Source: Berghia stephanieae
Lineage: Eukaryota; Mollusca; Gastropoda; Nudibranchia; Aeolidiidae
Direction of reading: 5' to 3'
NCBI GenBank assembly: GCA_034508935.3
Contig: CM067448.1
Coordinates: 45,742,766 to 45,806,765 of the forward strand
DNA: 64,000 nucleotides
Shown here: positions 12,440 to 24,993 of the stretch, one piece after another
Numbering within the stretch: the first letter of the stretch is position 1
Layout: the number at the start of each line of letters is the position of its first letter
Translations under genes and position numbers: made by a program
The notes under the pieces: generated by a model
Databases searched by the model: none
Told to the model about the DNA's origin: nothing
What the model saw: only the letters and a program-made list of their open reading frames with translations

Positions 12440-12793
12440 CATAACGAATTAGCATATTCCATATACTATATTAACATAATGATCATACAAAATGACATGC
12501 AATTCACGTCAACGGGTAGAGACTACTCCAGGGAAGAGATCCAATTTTTTTCAGACATTTTCTTCAAATGGTCTTTGAAAAATAAAGAAGTGAACATCAG
12601 GAAATACGCAATTTTGCATGTTGGCAGAAAAATAGCTATAAGCACGAGCAAAATGTATAAAAGATTAAATATCTCTCAAAATAATGGAGATAGAAGAAAA
12701 TTATCCCACGTTTTGGAATCCGGACCTGCTGAATTCAAAAATCAACTTATCTTTTTGGTAAAGTCAATATTTCCTTCTCAAAATTCAGCATGA
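12440..12793 (+). other. Unidentified open frame after a family B tail
   Basis: An open frame continues from the repeat through about 118 codons. It includes FTSTGRDYSREEIQFFSDIF, RKYAILHVGRKIAISTSKMY and KRLNISQNNGDRRKLSHVLE. The composition is lysine/isoleucine-rich but not low complexity. I do not recognise a family. It could be a transposon protein fragment or chance; the part before 12440 is repeat sequence. Confidence 0.25.
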
Positions 12794-12989
12794 AATCATG
12801 ACTGATAAGCACACTGTTCGAACCAGCAGCATAAAATAATAAATCAACCTCTTAAGAAACCCCTATAATCTCAAGACAATCATGTTTTTACTTCCGCAAC
12901 GTCTGTTATAGACTTGTCTGGTAATGATATTGCTTGGTTTTGCCTTGGCCCTCTCTGGGATCCTTAACCGAAGGGTTGCAGCAAAATGT

Positions 12990-13335
12990 ATTATTCGCGG
13001 GTGGTTGGATGGAGCATCACCCTTGAATCATATACCTATGATGTTCGCATGGGTGTACGATCCGATAGTGATGTCGTTTCTTCTTCTCTTTACTAGCCTA
13101 TCCTGCTTCTTTGGATGTGATTGTATTTTTGACAGGGGATATTTTTTTTCTCTGTAAATCTTCTGCCTGTTTGTTCTTGGTTATTTATAATTTAGCTTAT
13201 GATATCTTTAGGTTATGATTTTGATTTACATTTGTACTATTTTTGTTAGATTGCTTGTTTTTTTGTTTCAGCGGTCTCTCATATAACCTCAATTGTGTTG
13301 GAAGAGACCTAAAGCAACAAACAAACAAAAAATAA
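12990..13335 (+). repeat. Family C repeat, copy 2
   Basis: Matches 11498-11832 almost base for base from GGTGGTTGGATGGAGCATCA to GGAAGAGACCTAAAGCAACA. Before it, 12920-12990 carries a family B-like head piece (TATTGCTTGGTTTTGCCTTG). A more diverged relative follows at about 13350-13520. Confidence 0.75.
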
Positions 13336-13520
13336 AAAAATGTATTATTCCTAAAATGGGGGATGATTTTTCCACTGTAAATCGTCTCTTTGTATGTTAT
13401 TAGGAGGGTATCGATATATACGTTGGCAGTCGAGTGCTTTCCTCTCATATGGGATCATGCGCTTGTGCCCAGCAGGTGTGTCTTTTGTGCCCTCAACTCC
13501 CTACCACCCCAAAGTCTTTT

Positions 13521-14073
13521 AGCGCCTTAAGGTCTATGACGCGTGACTGTATCCTGATTTCTGTGTTACTGAATGAACTGCTACCCTTTAGATAGGACGC
13601 TAGTTTGAAATAGCCACCTGATTATTTATGATTAACGTCCTTTGCTTGAGAGGCGAGTATTTTACGAATTGAGGTATCGCAAATCTCACTAAAACCAAAA
13701 CTGAAAAAAAAAAGATCTCTTTATTTGCTTCTTTTCTCGTCTTAAATTTACATCTCTCTCTTCCCGATTTAAATCAAAAACATACAACAAAAAATACAAA
13801 CAAACAAAAACAAATAAATACACGTCATCCATTTTGATCCAGTTTTAATGGCGTAAAGAATGATTATTTAACTTCTACACATAACCACTAGTAACCCTTA
13901 TTGTTCCTATACATAGTTTATCACTATCACGAAAGCATCAGAAAGTTCTAACGAGGTCAAACAATCAGTTTGTCATAGCAACAACATGGCCGCCATGTGT
14001 GTAAATTCGTCCCTTGTTTTTTGTTTAGCAATAAATAAACATCGAGAGACAAACCAGATATTGAACAAATTAC
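13521..14073. other. Noncoding stretch
   Basis: AT-rich with ACAAACAAAAACAAATAAAT-like runs. No exon, tRNA or repeat family was recognised. Confidence 0.4.
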
Positions 14074-15275
14074 ATGTAGGGTAAGGTGGGGGAATTACAC
14101 ACCCGGGTTAATTCCACTCCCACATTCATTATATATCTAGTTCTTCGTAGAAAAAATGCAAAAAGACCCAATCTACTGTTCAAAGTTTTAACTGCCTTTG
14201 ATTTCTATTTCCTGTTTGAACATAAAAAGCAGCCACTCTTACTTCTGTTGAATCTGACAATTTTTCAAGTTTTTACAAGCCCATTGAAGGTAAGTGCAAC
14301 ACTCATTGTTTTCAAATATTGCAAAATGTTAAATTTTCTTCAACTTTGAAGCTCAAGCTAGAAATACTTAATCGTTCATCGGATATGTAAACATTTCCTC
14401 CAAACATCTTCTTGATGTCTTAAGTAAGTTGCTGTGCATATTTTAGATTCATAAATGTCAGCTAAATTCCACCCCCTACAGGTTTCGAATTTCTAGTGAC
14501 TTTTTGTGTGAAAATATTTAATCAAAATCCTATGTCAATGGTTTTATTTTACAAAGAAAGGCCCCAGCTATCATTTCAAGTAAATAGTTATATCCTTATC
14601 CATGTCTTCTAATTAAAAAAAAATTGTATTGGAGCAATTCCACACCAAGCGGGTGTGGAATTGCCCCGACATAGTTTACTATTGTTTTTCTTAGAAAAGC
14701 ACATAATCCAAAAGTCTTGGAAGTGTGTAGCCTATTAATCCTGTTTGAATAATAAGCCTTATTGTGAGCCCACATAATGTTACGTATGTATGCCCATGCT
14801 TTAGAGCTGGATTTAGAAGGGATTTCTGTTCATGTTTTTCTCCTTTTTCTATAGAGATTGGCTAATCATGGTGATGAATTACAAGAAAAGACGATGTCGT
14901 ATGACTATGCAGATATGGTGAAAGTGGTCGATTTCGTTACATCTGGAGGGATGGGCTGCAAATGTGCTGCCAAATTATACAACCTAAACTGGGGAACAGT
15001 CCATGACCATGTCAAGAAACGATAAAGTAGAATAGGAGAAGATACTGCTTACTCAAATCGCGAGACTGCACCCCGGGATCGATCTCCGTCCCTTTGATTG
15101 TGAATCGAGTGATCTACCAACTGAGCTATTGGGACCCCCGCCTAGACCTATTGGTCTCATGTCATCGTCTTCAAAGATTGCTGTTGTGTTCATTTCAGAC
15201 GTTAATTATATTTCCTGATTGTTTCATTCTCGTTTTTGCATGCTGTCATGATGGGTGTGGAATTACCCCAAAATG
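14074..15275 (+). mobile_element. Pogo/psq-type DNA transposon remnant (candidate)
   Basis: At 14839-15024 one frame reads SYDYADMVKVVDFVTSGGMG, CKCAAKLYNLNWGTVHDHVK and KR then a stop, just after NYKKRR in a neighbouring frame. This resembles the pipsqueak-type helix-turn-helix that begins pogo/Tigger transposases (NYKRK...A...V..G..S...AAK.Y.....TL..H). Possible ends are GGGGGAATTACACACCC near 14089 and, inverted, GGGTGTGGAATTACCCC near 15254. No DDE core is visible. It is a broken or shortened copy, and a tRNA-like SINE sits at 15046-15137. Confidence 0.45.
15046..15137 (-). repeat. tRNA-Val-like SINE head
   Basis: On - it reads GGGGGTCCCAATAGCTCAGT, TGGTAGATCACTCGATTCAC, then GATCGATCCCGGGGTGCAGT. 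Box A-like and box B-like segments are visible. A second copy with a SINE body is at 57945-58212. Acceptor pairing is poor, so I do not call a tRNA gene. Confidence 0.6.
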
Positions 15276-15436
15276 TTGAATGTGCGAATAAAGAGAAAAA
15301 TTTGAATTTATGAAGTGTTCCTTATATTAATGCTATTTGTACAGAATCCAAGTGTGAATGACTGTGGGATATTTATATTCTGTTTGTGTGTTCACCTCAT
15401 CAATAGAAACTTTATGACAATAAACTGAAAAAGTTG

Positions 15437-15965
15437 GGTGTTTGTTTTTGTTTTTAATGGTTTTACCGCGCTTGCACCACATTTAGGTTATATCAGCGCC
15501 AGTAAAAAGGAAGAAAGTGGGATAGTAAAAAGTTCTAGAATTACAATTAAAAAGCACCCAAGAGAAAGTAAGACAAAGGGGGACTGGGAAAAATAGGGAT
15601 CAGATATAGATTCCAACCAATGTACTTAGTTTGAGATCACCTATAAGTCTCATCTGGACACAAGCACAAAATCCAGCAAAGAGGAATACACTCAAATGCT
15701 TACATTATACATTCAAAACAAATATAATAATACACAACAGAGAGATGATTTACAAGGAAAAAAATATCATCTCCCAAAACAATAACTATGCATTTGACTG
15801 TTTCCCTACCAACCAGGACTCCGACCAGGGCAAGGAAAAAATAACAAGTAATCTCATTCCAAGACAAGGACAGAAAGCATGTTGGAAAACAGATATAAGG
15901 GTATAGAAGACACAGTATGTACCTCCATGCCCGCTATGGGAGATCAGGATCCCCAGCCAGAAAGT
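15437..15965 (-). repeat. Family B repeat, inverted full-length-like copy
   Basis: Reads in reverse from the tail (GGTTTTACCGCGCTTGCACC, TATATCAGCGCCAGTAAAAA) to the head (CCGCTATGGGAGATCAGGAT, CCCCAGCCAG). It contains all blocks seen in forward copies at 9.3-12.4 kb. Confidence 0.75.
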
Positions 15966-15989
15966 TGGATGTGGAAGTCCCCCACCTTG

Positions 15990-16794
15990 CCCTATAAATT
16001 GATAAAAACAAAACGTCGTTTAATTAAAACCAATGCTAGAAAGTCATCCAAAAAAGATTGCAGGTTAATAAAAACCGGAAAAATGAGGGGTTTATTTAGG
16101 CTGTTCCATCATTAAAACATACCCACTTACCGACCCGAGTTACCAATTGAAATAACAATATTTATCGTATTCATTTTGTGTTTAAACTATCTAAAACATA
16201 AACCATGAAGGTACTTTAATAAAATATTCATGTGGTTTTCGTGAACTCGTTTCTTTTTGTCAATGATTTGAGATCTCATTCTCACGGCATTTTGAGTGCT
16301 GTTACAAACTAGACTACAATGAGGTGTTAAAAAAAATCCGATAACACCCAAAGCTGGAAACAAGTATTTGGTGGGCTTTTTTAAAATGCGATACCTCGGC
16401 CATTAAAAAACCTTCATTAAAACAAATTGGTAGAAATAGAGATAAGATGTTTGTCTTTTAAATAGACTCGGTTAAAAATGCATATCAATGATCTGTCGGG
16501 ATTATTAGCTGCTGTAAAGTTTTAAAAGGGCATTTTTGAACCTTAAATGCCCATTTTTTTATTATTTAAGTGGTATAGGAATAAAGTTGAAACCTTCCTC
16601 TTTAAGACGATACCAAAGTTAGCTCTGTGCGTTTTTTAATGGTCGAGGTATTAATGGTTGAATGCCTGGCTTAAAATTAGTTCTTTTCTCGACGTGTGAC
16701 GCAAAATATAATATAGGGTTTTTTTCTGCCACAAAAATGACGTCTAATGTGGTACCTAATGTTATGATTGAAATTTAAAAGGTACAGCTAAGGA
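15990..16794. other. Noncoding with a small inverted repeat
   Basis: GCGATACCTCGGCCATTAAA at about 16387 faces TTTAATGGTCGAGGTATT at about 16636, giving arms of about 22 bp around 220 bp of AT-rich DNA. No ORF is supported. Confidence 0.4.
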
Positions 16795-19282
16795 TGGTTT
16801 TGAAAAGAAGTGGATAGATGGATAGATGAAGTGGAAGGTATTCTGTGCCATGGAATAAAAAAAGTTAAATCGGGAGTGACTCCTTTAATGGCTGTTGTCC
16901 AACCGACGAAGAACAAGGTCAGACCAGTCTTGGATTTCAGGGAGTTGAATGAGCATGTCAACTGTCACACGGGTGATGATTTTACTGATATATGTAGCGA
17001 GACGTTGCAAGAGTGGAGACGGAGCAGAGCTGAGTCGATTGAAGACCTCAAGTCAGCATATCTCCAGATAAGAGTTGCGGAAGATCTTTGGGGCTACCAG
17101 TTGGTAAACTACAAGGGTAGAACTTACTGCCTCACACGGTTAGAGTTCGGCTTGAGTTCCGCACCACGGATAATGTCAAAAATTCTAAAGACAATATTGG
17201 GGAAAGCTGCTGAGGTAAAATGTGCAACAATATCATATGTTGATGACATTATTTTAGACGAAAGTAGCATGTCGGCAAATGTGTTGATTACTCACTTGAA
17301 AAATGAAATAATGGGGGCTAGTAACCAAGCCGCCAGTCATTGATTGGTGGGGCTGCACTAGGATTGCGCATATCGAAAAGCGGAAAAGGGAGGTTGGTGT
17401 TTTCACTGGGGAACGAAGTGCCGGAGAGTGTACCTGATAGTATTGACAAAAGAGAGCTGTTCTCAATAATATGTGGAAAGCTAATCGCCATTATCCGATG
17501 GCGGGGTGGCTTCGTGTGGCATGCAGCTATATCAAGAGAGTAGCTGGGGAAATGAAATGGAGCGATGGAGTCAACAAAAGCGCAATCGAGATGCTACAGG
17601 AAGTGTTGCGAAGAGTGAAGGATTATGATCCAGTGAGAGGAATATGGCGAGTTTTAAGGTCAGAGACTGGAATTGTTTGGTGTGATGCAAGTAATATTGC
17701 CTTGGATTGTTTATTAAAAATTGGAGATAAAGTGGTAAAGGACGCAGCATGGTTGAGGTTGCGAAAAACAGACTTCAAACAAGCATTTCAAACACATCAA
17801 CGTAGCTGAATTGGAGGCAGTAATGAAGGGGGTCAATCTGGCACTGAAGTGGGGAGTAACACGTGTCACAATAATGACAGACTCAACAACAGTGAAAGGA
17901 TGGGTGCAGACTGTGTTGACGGGTGAAGACGAAGGGAGCCGCTGAGTTACTCGTCAAAAGACGTTTAGGGAATTTGAAGAGTTTAATAGATGAATTTGAC
18001 CTTCATGTGTGTATACAGCTTGTGCCGTCGATAAGGAATAAGGCGGATGAATTAACAAGAGTGAATAAAGAATGGATTGAGCTGGGAAAGAATGGATACG
18101 GAGAAGGACAATTTGTATGTGCCTCTGTTGCTCCTGACCTGAAGGCCCTGCATGAGGTTCATTACATGGGTGTTGACCGAACGTTGTTCCTTGCAAGAAA
18201 GGTCTTTCCAGAAGTTCGAAGAGCTGATGTTTGTAAAGTAATAAGAGCATGTGAACGATGTTAATCAATCGACCATGCCCCTGTCGTTCACGAGAGAGGA
18301 AACCTCAGCGTTTTTGATGATTGGGAAAGGTTGGCGATTGATGTGACTCATTACCACCAAATTCCATACTTGTCCATCGTTGATTGTGGCCCGGGAAGAT
18401 TTTCACCTGGAGGAAACTAACACGTGAAACGGCGGGATTTGTTACTGCAACATTAAATCAGTTTCTTGAGAGCGGGGCTGTGAAAGAAATTCTAGTGAAC
18501 AATGCTACTATGTTTCGGTCAGATTGTATGCGCGGTTACTCGAAAGGTGGAGAGTGAAGGCAACAATTCATGGCTGCCTACCGACCACGTGGCAATGGGA
18601 TTGTAGAAAGTCATCATCGAACAATTAAGACGTTGGCAGAAAGGGCAAACATTTCACCCATGGAGGCTGTTTATTGGTATAATTCTACACCCAGGCACGG
18701 CATAGATGGGGAGAACTGTGCCGTTCGTGCGATCTATAAGTAGGCTACGAAAGGAGAGATAATCAGACCGCCGAGAATGAAGCTCCTAGAAATGACAATG
18801 AAAGAGTGAGTGGAGGATTCAAGGTTGGTGAGAGAGTTTGGGTGAAACCGGCTCATGCCGGATGTACGTCAAAGTGGGAAAAGGGTACTGTGACTGCAGT
18901 GAATTCGATTAACAATGTTGATGTTGATGGTATACCACGACACGTGTGGAATACGAAGTGTCGTTGAAGCAGAAAGCGAAGACAATGTGGAGAACATCAC
19001 CAGGTCTTAATGGGCGTTTGACGTTCAGAGATTGGAGGCAAGTGACGGCGAGGAAAGAGATTGTGAAATTCAGAGATTGGAGAGAGAAGGCGTTGAGGAA
19101 AGTTTAGAGAGCATAGGTTTCGGGCGACCTGAAGTAGACGAAGTGAATCCATGTAAAGCAGAGCCAGAAGATGAAATTGGAAAAGCTGGCGGATCGAGAC
19201 GGGTTGGGATAAGGACGCACAGGCCACCGGTTTGTCTCGGGGACTATGATTGCTCACCGGATGACGAAATGGACGATTTGTA
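16795..19282 (+). mobile_element. Broken LTR-retroelement pol fossil (Ty3/Gypsy-like)
   Basis: Protein-level matches lie in pol order on +. First comes reverse transcriptase (VRPVLDFRELNEHV-like start, AYLQIRV, ISYVDDI catalytic motif). RNase H follows (VWCDASNIAL). Next is the integrase zinc-binding region (H...H...C..C near LHEVHYMGVDRT and ACERC), then the integrase core (YRPRGNGIVESHHRTIK). A short C-terminal part (GERVWVKPAHAG-like) closes it. The family is inferred from domain order and motif style. The copy is clearly broken, with several interruptions, and looks moderately old. Flanking LTRs were not found. The upstream gag part is missing or unrecognisable. Confidence 0.8.
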
Positions 19283-19604
19283 ATAGAAATGGACTTAGAC
19301 TCCTTCCGCACTAGGACAAAACTGTCCCGGGACAAATTTGTCCTGTCCCACTGGAGAAAACTTCTATTCAAAAGGGGTTCTGCACTAGGACAGGACTGTC
19401 CCAGGACACACCTGCGCGAATGCATTATTATTTTTTTTTACAAGATTCAAAAGTTTATTTGTAGGCAATTGCAACTCTAATAATTCACATTTTATGAATC
19501 AACATAAGATACGACATGACGATAATGATTTTTTACACTGTACAATGGGATTTGTTGACATAAGATTTATATAATCATGAAATATTCTTATAGCAAGAGT
19601 AATA

Positions 19605-20465
<861 letters not shown>

Positions 20466-20762
20466 TGGATGAAATAGAGGTTGCATATAAATGTGCTTTA
20501 CTACGTGGAAAAAAAAAGACAAATTGAAAGAGAAAACAATATTGGATGCATCCTTTAATGACCCAAAGATTGCTGAAGGGTCAATTCCGTAGACTCTATG
20601 GTGATCTCCGATCTTATCTTAAAATGACTTTCTTGGAATCACCTCATTTTACCCAGGTGCAAATGAGTACCAGTTCGCTGATGAAAGTAATCTTTGACGG
20701 ACTAGCATCATTCAAGAGGATAATAGAAAGTCAGCATGCTTCTTACCCGAAAGGCATCAGTT

Positions 20763-20950
20763 GAGTAAGTCACCTCGCCTAGCTCAATTTGCGGCGCTGC
20801 ACTGCGGTTGACGCCTGGGTTATACCTCGTCCTAGCTAAATTTTCGGCGCTGCATTGCAGCTGACGCCTGGGTTATTCCAGTCTTCACTTGGAATAGACC
20901 CTCGAGAAAAATTTCCCCTATGGGATGAAAAAGGGAATTTTATTTCTTTA
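20763..20950 (+). repeat. SINE D part copy with internal duplication
   Basis: AAGTCACCTCGCCTAGCTCA and GACGCCTGGGTTATACCTCG are followed by a second CCTCGTCCTAGCTAAATTTT...GACGCCTGGGTTATTCCAG. The tail is CCCCTATGGGATGAAAAAGG. The tRNA-like head is missing. Confidence 0.7.
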
Positions 20951-21026
20951 AAGTTTAAACTGTTATCTGTCTGCTCAACGCCACAGAGACATGGATAAGT
21001 TCCGGATTTATAAGCTTAGGAGGCAA

Positions 21027-21335
21027 GATGGCCCATGGTTAGCGCGTTGTACTCTGGACTGAGAGGTTCTGTGTTCGATTCCGACCGAAGCCAATTTGTA
21101 CTTTCTAGAGCAAGAAAATTTACTCCAATCACTCACTCCATTCAGGTGTAAAAGGGTACCTGTCAAGCTGGGATAGTAATCTGCGGTAGACTACAGACTA
21201 GCGTCCTGTTCAAAGGTTTTCAAACAAATACGTTAATTGTCCGCTTCACGCTATTGAAACCGGAATAACTCCTGCACCATTGGCTACAAGGCTCTAAAGG
21301 ACTTAATTTGTTTTACAATGAGTCCAAGTGGCTCA
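21027..21335 (+). repeat. tRNA-derived SINE with body shared with 57.8-58.2 kb
   Basis: The head GATGGCCCATGGTTAGCGCG and TTCTGTGTTCGATTCCGACC give box A- and box B-like segments. The body GTCCGCTTCACGCTATTGAA and CATTGGCTACAAGGCTCTAA matches, inverted, the bodies at 57783-57940 and 57945-58100. Confidence 0.6.
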
Positions 21336-21639
21336 GAAGGACTTACTTAAAAATATTTTCATTGAGAATTCCCGAAATAAATAACGATAAAGATAATTGA
21401 TCCCACAAGTTACCGAATAGATGTGCGACCGGTTTTAGACACTGTACTGCTGTGTCACAAAGTGTGACACTTCTTAAATTATATTTATAAACATACGTTT
21501 TTAAATTGCCGAAAATGTTAATGTTGCTATGCCTTCTGTACGTGGTTTCATCACATAGCATTTTTTTTGAATTGTTCTTGCTTTTTTTATATTCAGAATT
21601 GAAATAAATAAATAAATTATAACTGTGAAATTGAATGTA

Positions 21640-21715
21640 AGCTTCAGTTTAATATACGAAAACAGATAAAATGGACGTTTCGGATTTCTCCTTCATCAAC
21701 AACACATGATGAATT
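21640..21715 (+). repeat. Half copy of foldback family F
   Basis: TGTAAGCTTCAGTTTAATAT, GGACGTTTCGGATTTCTCCT and TCATCAACAACACATGATGA match one arm of 38731-38965. Confidence 0.6.
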
Positions 21716-22025
21716 AAAAACTACAGACCAATGAGATAATGTGGTAGTGGCGTTGTTAAGATGCATAAACAAAAACATTGATGGGCAGGAAATTGTATGC
21801 TACTTCGTGAGGAAGCGCGAATTAAAACAGAGCAATAGAAATTTATAAAAGGTGCGTACTTAATTATGTCAAAAGATGGGAGGCGGGAAGGAACTATGTA
21901 ATGCAGTATAGAAAGTGAACTAAAATAAAGTGTGGACTATTGTTGGAAAATAAATACAATGGAATTGGAAATAAATACAAAATATAAGTGATGTAGGTAT
22001 TAATATATTAGTGGCATTAGCCGCA

Positions 22026-22027
22026 GC

Positions 22028-22116
<89 letters not shown>
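22026..22116 (+). repeat. AGT trinucleotide array
   Basis: About 30 uninterrupted AGT units follow GCCGCAGCAGA. Confidence 0.95.
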
Positions 22117-22506
22117 GGATGCAGAAAATAAAGACAGACATTTCAATTTTGACACGGCGCCGCCAAGTCTGGGACTTTTTTGTCCTAGTCCGGAAGTCTG
22201 CTATATTTTTCTACTATCACAAACGATATGAACACGGGACTGGGACAGTCCTGTCCCGTTGATTTTGTAGCATTTCACAACGGCTTGGGACACAACGGGA
22301 CTGTTTTGTCCCGTCCCAATAGGTGCGGAAGATTTCTCTAAATTCTATATGTTACAGATTCGGGACAGGACTGTCCTAGTGCGGAAGAGGGTTTATACAA
22401 TATGATCTTTCGATCACGGGAGAGCGTGGTTTGTTAATTGAAGTGCACGCAATTGTGAGACTCGGTGCTAAAGGGTGTGAAAACGATAATTGAACAGAAG
22501 AGAGAT

Positions 22507-23609
22507 CAGGGTTGCTAATTTGGCCTCCTGGTGGCCAAATTTGGCCTTCTCCCAAGACATTTGACCTCCCAAAATTTGGTTTGGTCACTTGGCCTGCGAT
22601 GACCAACTTTTTGGCATCCTCTGACTTTCACCATTATATCGTTTTACTATGGTACCGTAAAACTTATTTCATTTGGCTTCCGGAAAGCCTCCCCGGCAAT
22701 CTAACGAAATGCAACACGTGCTATCACCACAGATTGCATTTGCTAATGCTTCTATATTATATAGAATCTCTGCTATCACGCAATCTCAAATGGATTCCAG
22801 GAACTCGCAGTTTATGCGTTGAATTGTCTTATCACACCAATCAGCAATGCATGCATCCAGAGAGTATTCTTAGTAGTGAATGCCACCAAAACCAAACCCA
22901 GGAATAGGCTCAATGTACATTCTTTGGACTCGATTATCCGCGTAAAGGCCCATCTTTTTTCAAAAAAGCAACGCTGTGTGGATTTCCAAGTTACGAAAGA
23001 AATGATTAATTTGTTTACAGCTGCCATGTACAACCAGAACGAAGAGTGTTCTTCGGGATCGAGCACATTTACTGGTAGTAGTGAAGAAAATGCTGATGCA
23101 GCAATAATGGAATCTTGGTTCGTTGAAACGGGCTGTTGAATTAATTTTAATTTGTAAAAAGGTTACTTTTGTTGAGGAGTTATCCAGGTATGTAGACCTC
23201 TAGAATGAACTTTTATTTCCATCGTGATAATTCGGTTGTATGTGACATTTTTTCTGAGTCTCAAGTCAATTATTCGTTATTCTTTCGTTGCGCTGATTAC
23301 AACTCAAGAATGTGACCTATGATGTTGTTAAGTTTAAAAGGAACAATTCAACGATGTCAACAAATGTACAGAATCTAGTGACAAATTGCAATGGTGAAAT
23401 GGTGTTTTGATTAAGGTGAGTACGAATATTCCTTTAAATTAATTTTATTTTTTTCTTCTTCAAAAATGGGGGAAATGAATTGTTTAACAAATCTAAAGAG
23501 TTTTCGCGAGGCTAAAGTGGGTTTGGTGGTATTTGGCCTCCTGCCGAGGAATCTGGACTACTGTTGTAGCTAGTTTGGGCTCTTACTCAAAAATGATCTG
23601 GCAACCCTG
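22507..23609 (+). mobile_element. hAT DNA transposon, shortened, with transposase C-terminus
   Basis: Ends are CAGGGTTGCTA and, inverted, CAGGGTTGCCA. They are flanked by 8-bp AGAGAGAT (22499-22506) and AGAGGGAT (23610-23617), a 7/8 target duplication of hAT length. At about 22784-23138 one open frame reads FQELAVYALNCLITPISNAC, IQRVFLVVNATKTKPRNRLN and VHSLDSIIRVKAHLF. This is the hAT C-terminal dimerisation region (ELA.YALN.L..P.SNA..ERVFS.V...KTK.RNR), with the usual glutamate in ERVF replaced by Gln. The catalytic core and BED finger are missing, so this 1.1-kb copy is not autonomous. Confidence 0.85.
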
Positions 23610-23624
23610 AGAGGGATACAATGG

Positions 23625-23632
23625 GTTGTCAT
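23625..23632. repeat. 8-bp target-site duplication, left of P element
   Basis: GTTGTCAT, repeated exactly at 28522-28529. Confidence 0.9.
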
Positions 23633-24303
23633 CAAGGAATTTACCCAATGGAAACCGTACGGTGCTCTGATTGGCTAACAAACCAGCGGCCTCGATGAGA
23701 AAAATATCGGCCATTTTGCTGTTGGCTGGGAATCGCGTTACTATAGTAAACAAGCGCTGATCGGCCGTTCATGAAAACCAGTTGCTGCTCGCTCGTTTAA
23801 CTCAAAATTATTCAAAACGATCTCTCTAAAATGATATAAATGTGACTTCTTAAGGTTTTCTTCACGGTCAAAACCACACAACATTCTATTAATGATTACG
23901 TCCGGCAAAAAGGAATATTGACAGGTCGACCGAGAGGTGAACTCATCAAACGACAAACATCAACATGCGAAGGGTAGAGAGAGAGTCAAACTATTGTTTG
24001 TCTTGCCCTGTTCTATATAGAGAAAAGGATAAATAGTATAGCCTCATGTGTGAGTGGTTGTGTGTCATAGTCATGTTTTTTAATTGTTTCTGTTGTCTAT
24101 GTGTGTAGTGATGACGATCACATTCACTCCATCAGCGCGAGGAAACTGCCCCCCCCCCCCTTTTTTTTTTCACATACACGTAATTCACATGAGTAGAGTT
24201 GGACTCGATAGTTCAGTGGTTTAGCATTACAGTTAGAATTATCGTTTACCGGCATTAAAAGCTATTTTAGAGGGGGAAATTCCACATTTTACTGCTGCTG
24301 CTG

Positions 24304-24351
<48 letters not shown>

Positions 24352-24405
24352 TAAAGTTATTGAGAGAAAAATCTTTATTTAGAATCCTTGAGCACAGGCG
24401 AGCCG

Positions 24406-24447
<42 letters not shown>

Positions 24448-24993
24448 CGTGGCTGTAGTCTAATTTTATCAGAATTAGGAGGCCAAGGAGTTATCTCTTT
24501 GGATATTAAGTAGGATTATATTTTTTTCCGTATTAATATTAGTGTAGTGGAAATTACAATGAGATCGTATTAAAAACAAAAGACTAAGAATAACATCAGA
24601 TCGAGATGATTCTGATAGCAAAAAAGTAGGCTATATATGTGACATATTTAAATTCAGTCACCAAGCATGATAAAAACAAACAAAAAATCAACACAAATAA
24701 TTTTAACCCTCTCCAGGCAAAAATTTGACGAAGGCATTTAAATATTTTTTAGTCGACTAAAACATAGTTTACTTTACTAAGAACATGCACATTTTTATGT
24801 TGATAGGGTTGACTGGTTGAAGATATTGTAATCCTGGATTAGGTCAAAAGAACAAAAGCAGAAGTAAAATAATCAATTTAAAAAACAAAAACAAAAAAAA
24901 AAACTGTCAACTTGGAACAAAACAGCACCAATGTCTAACTCTGGGACTAACCTTTAGATAACAAGTTGTTGGTGATGTTTTCTGGTCAAGTCT

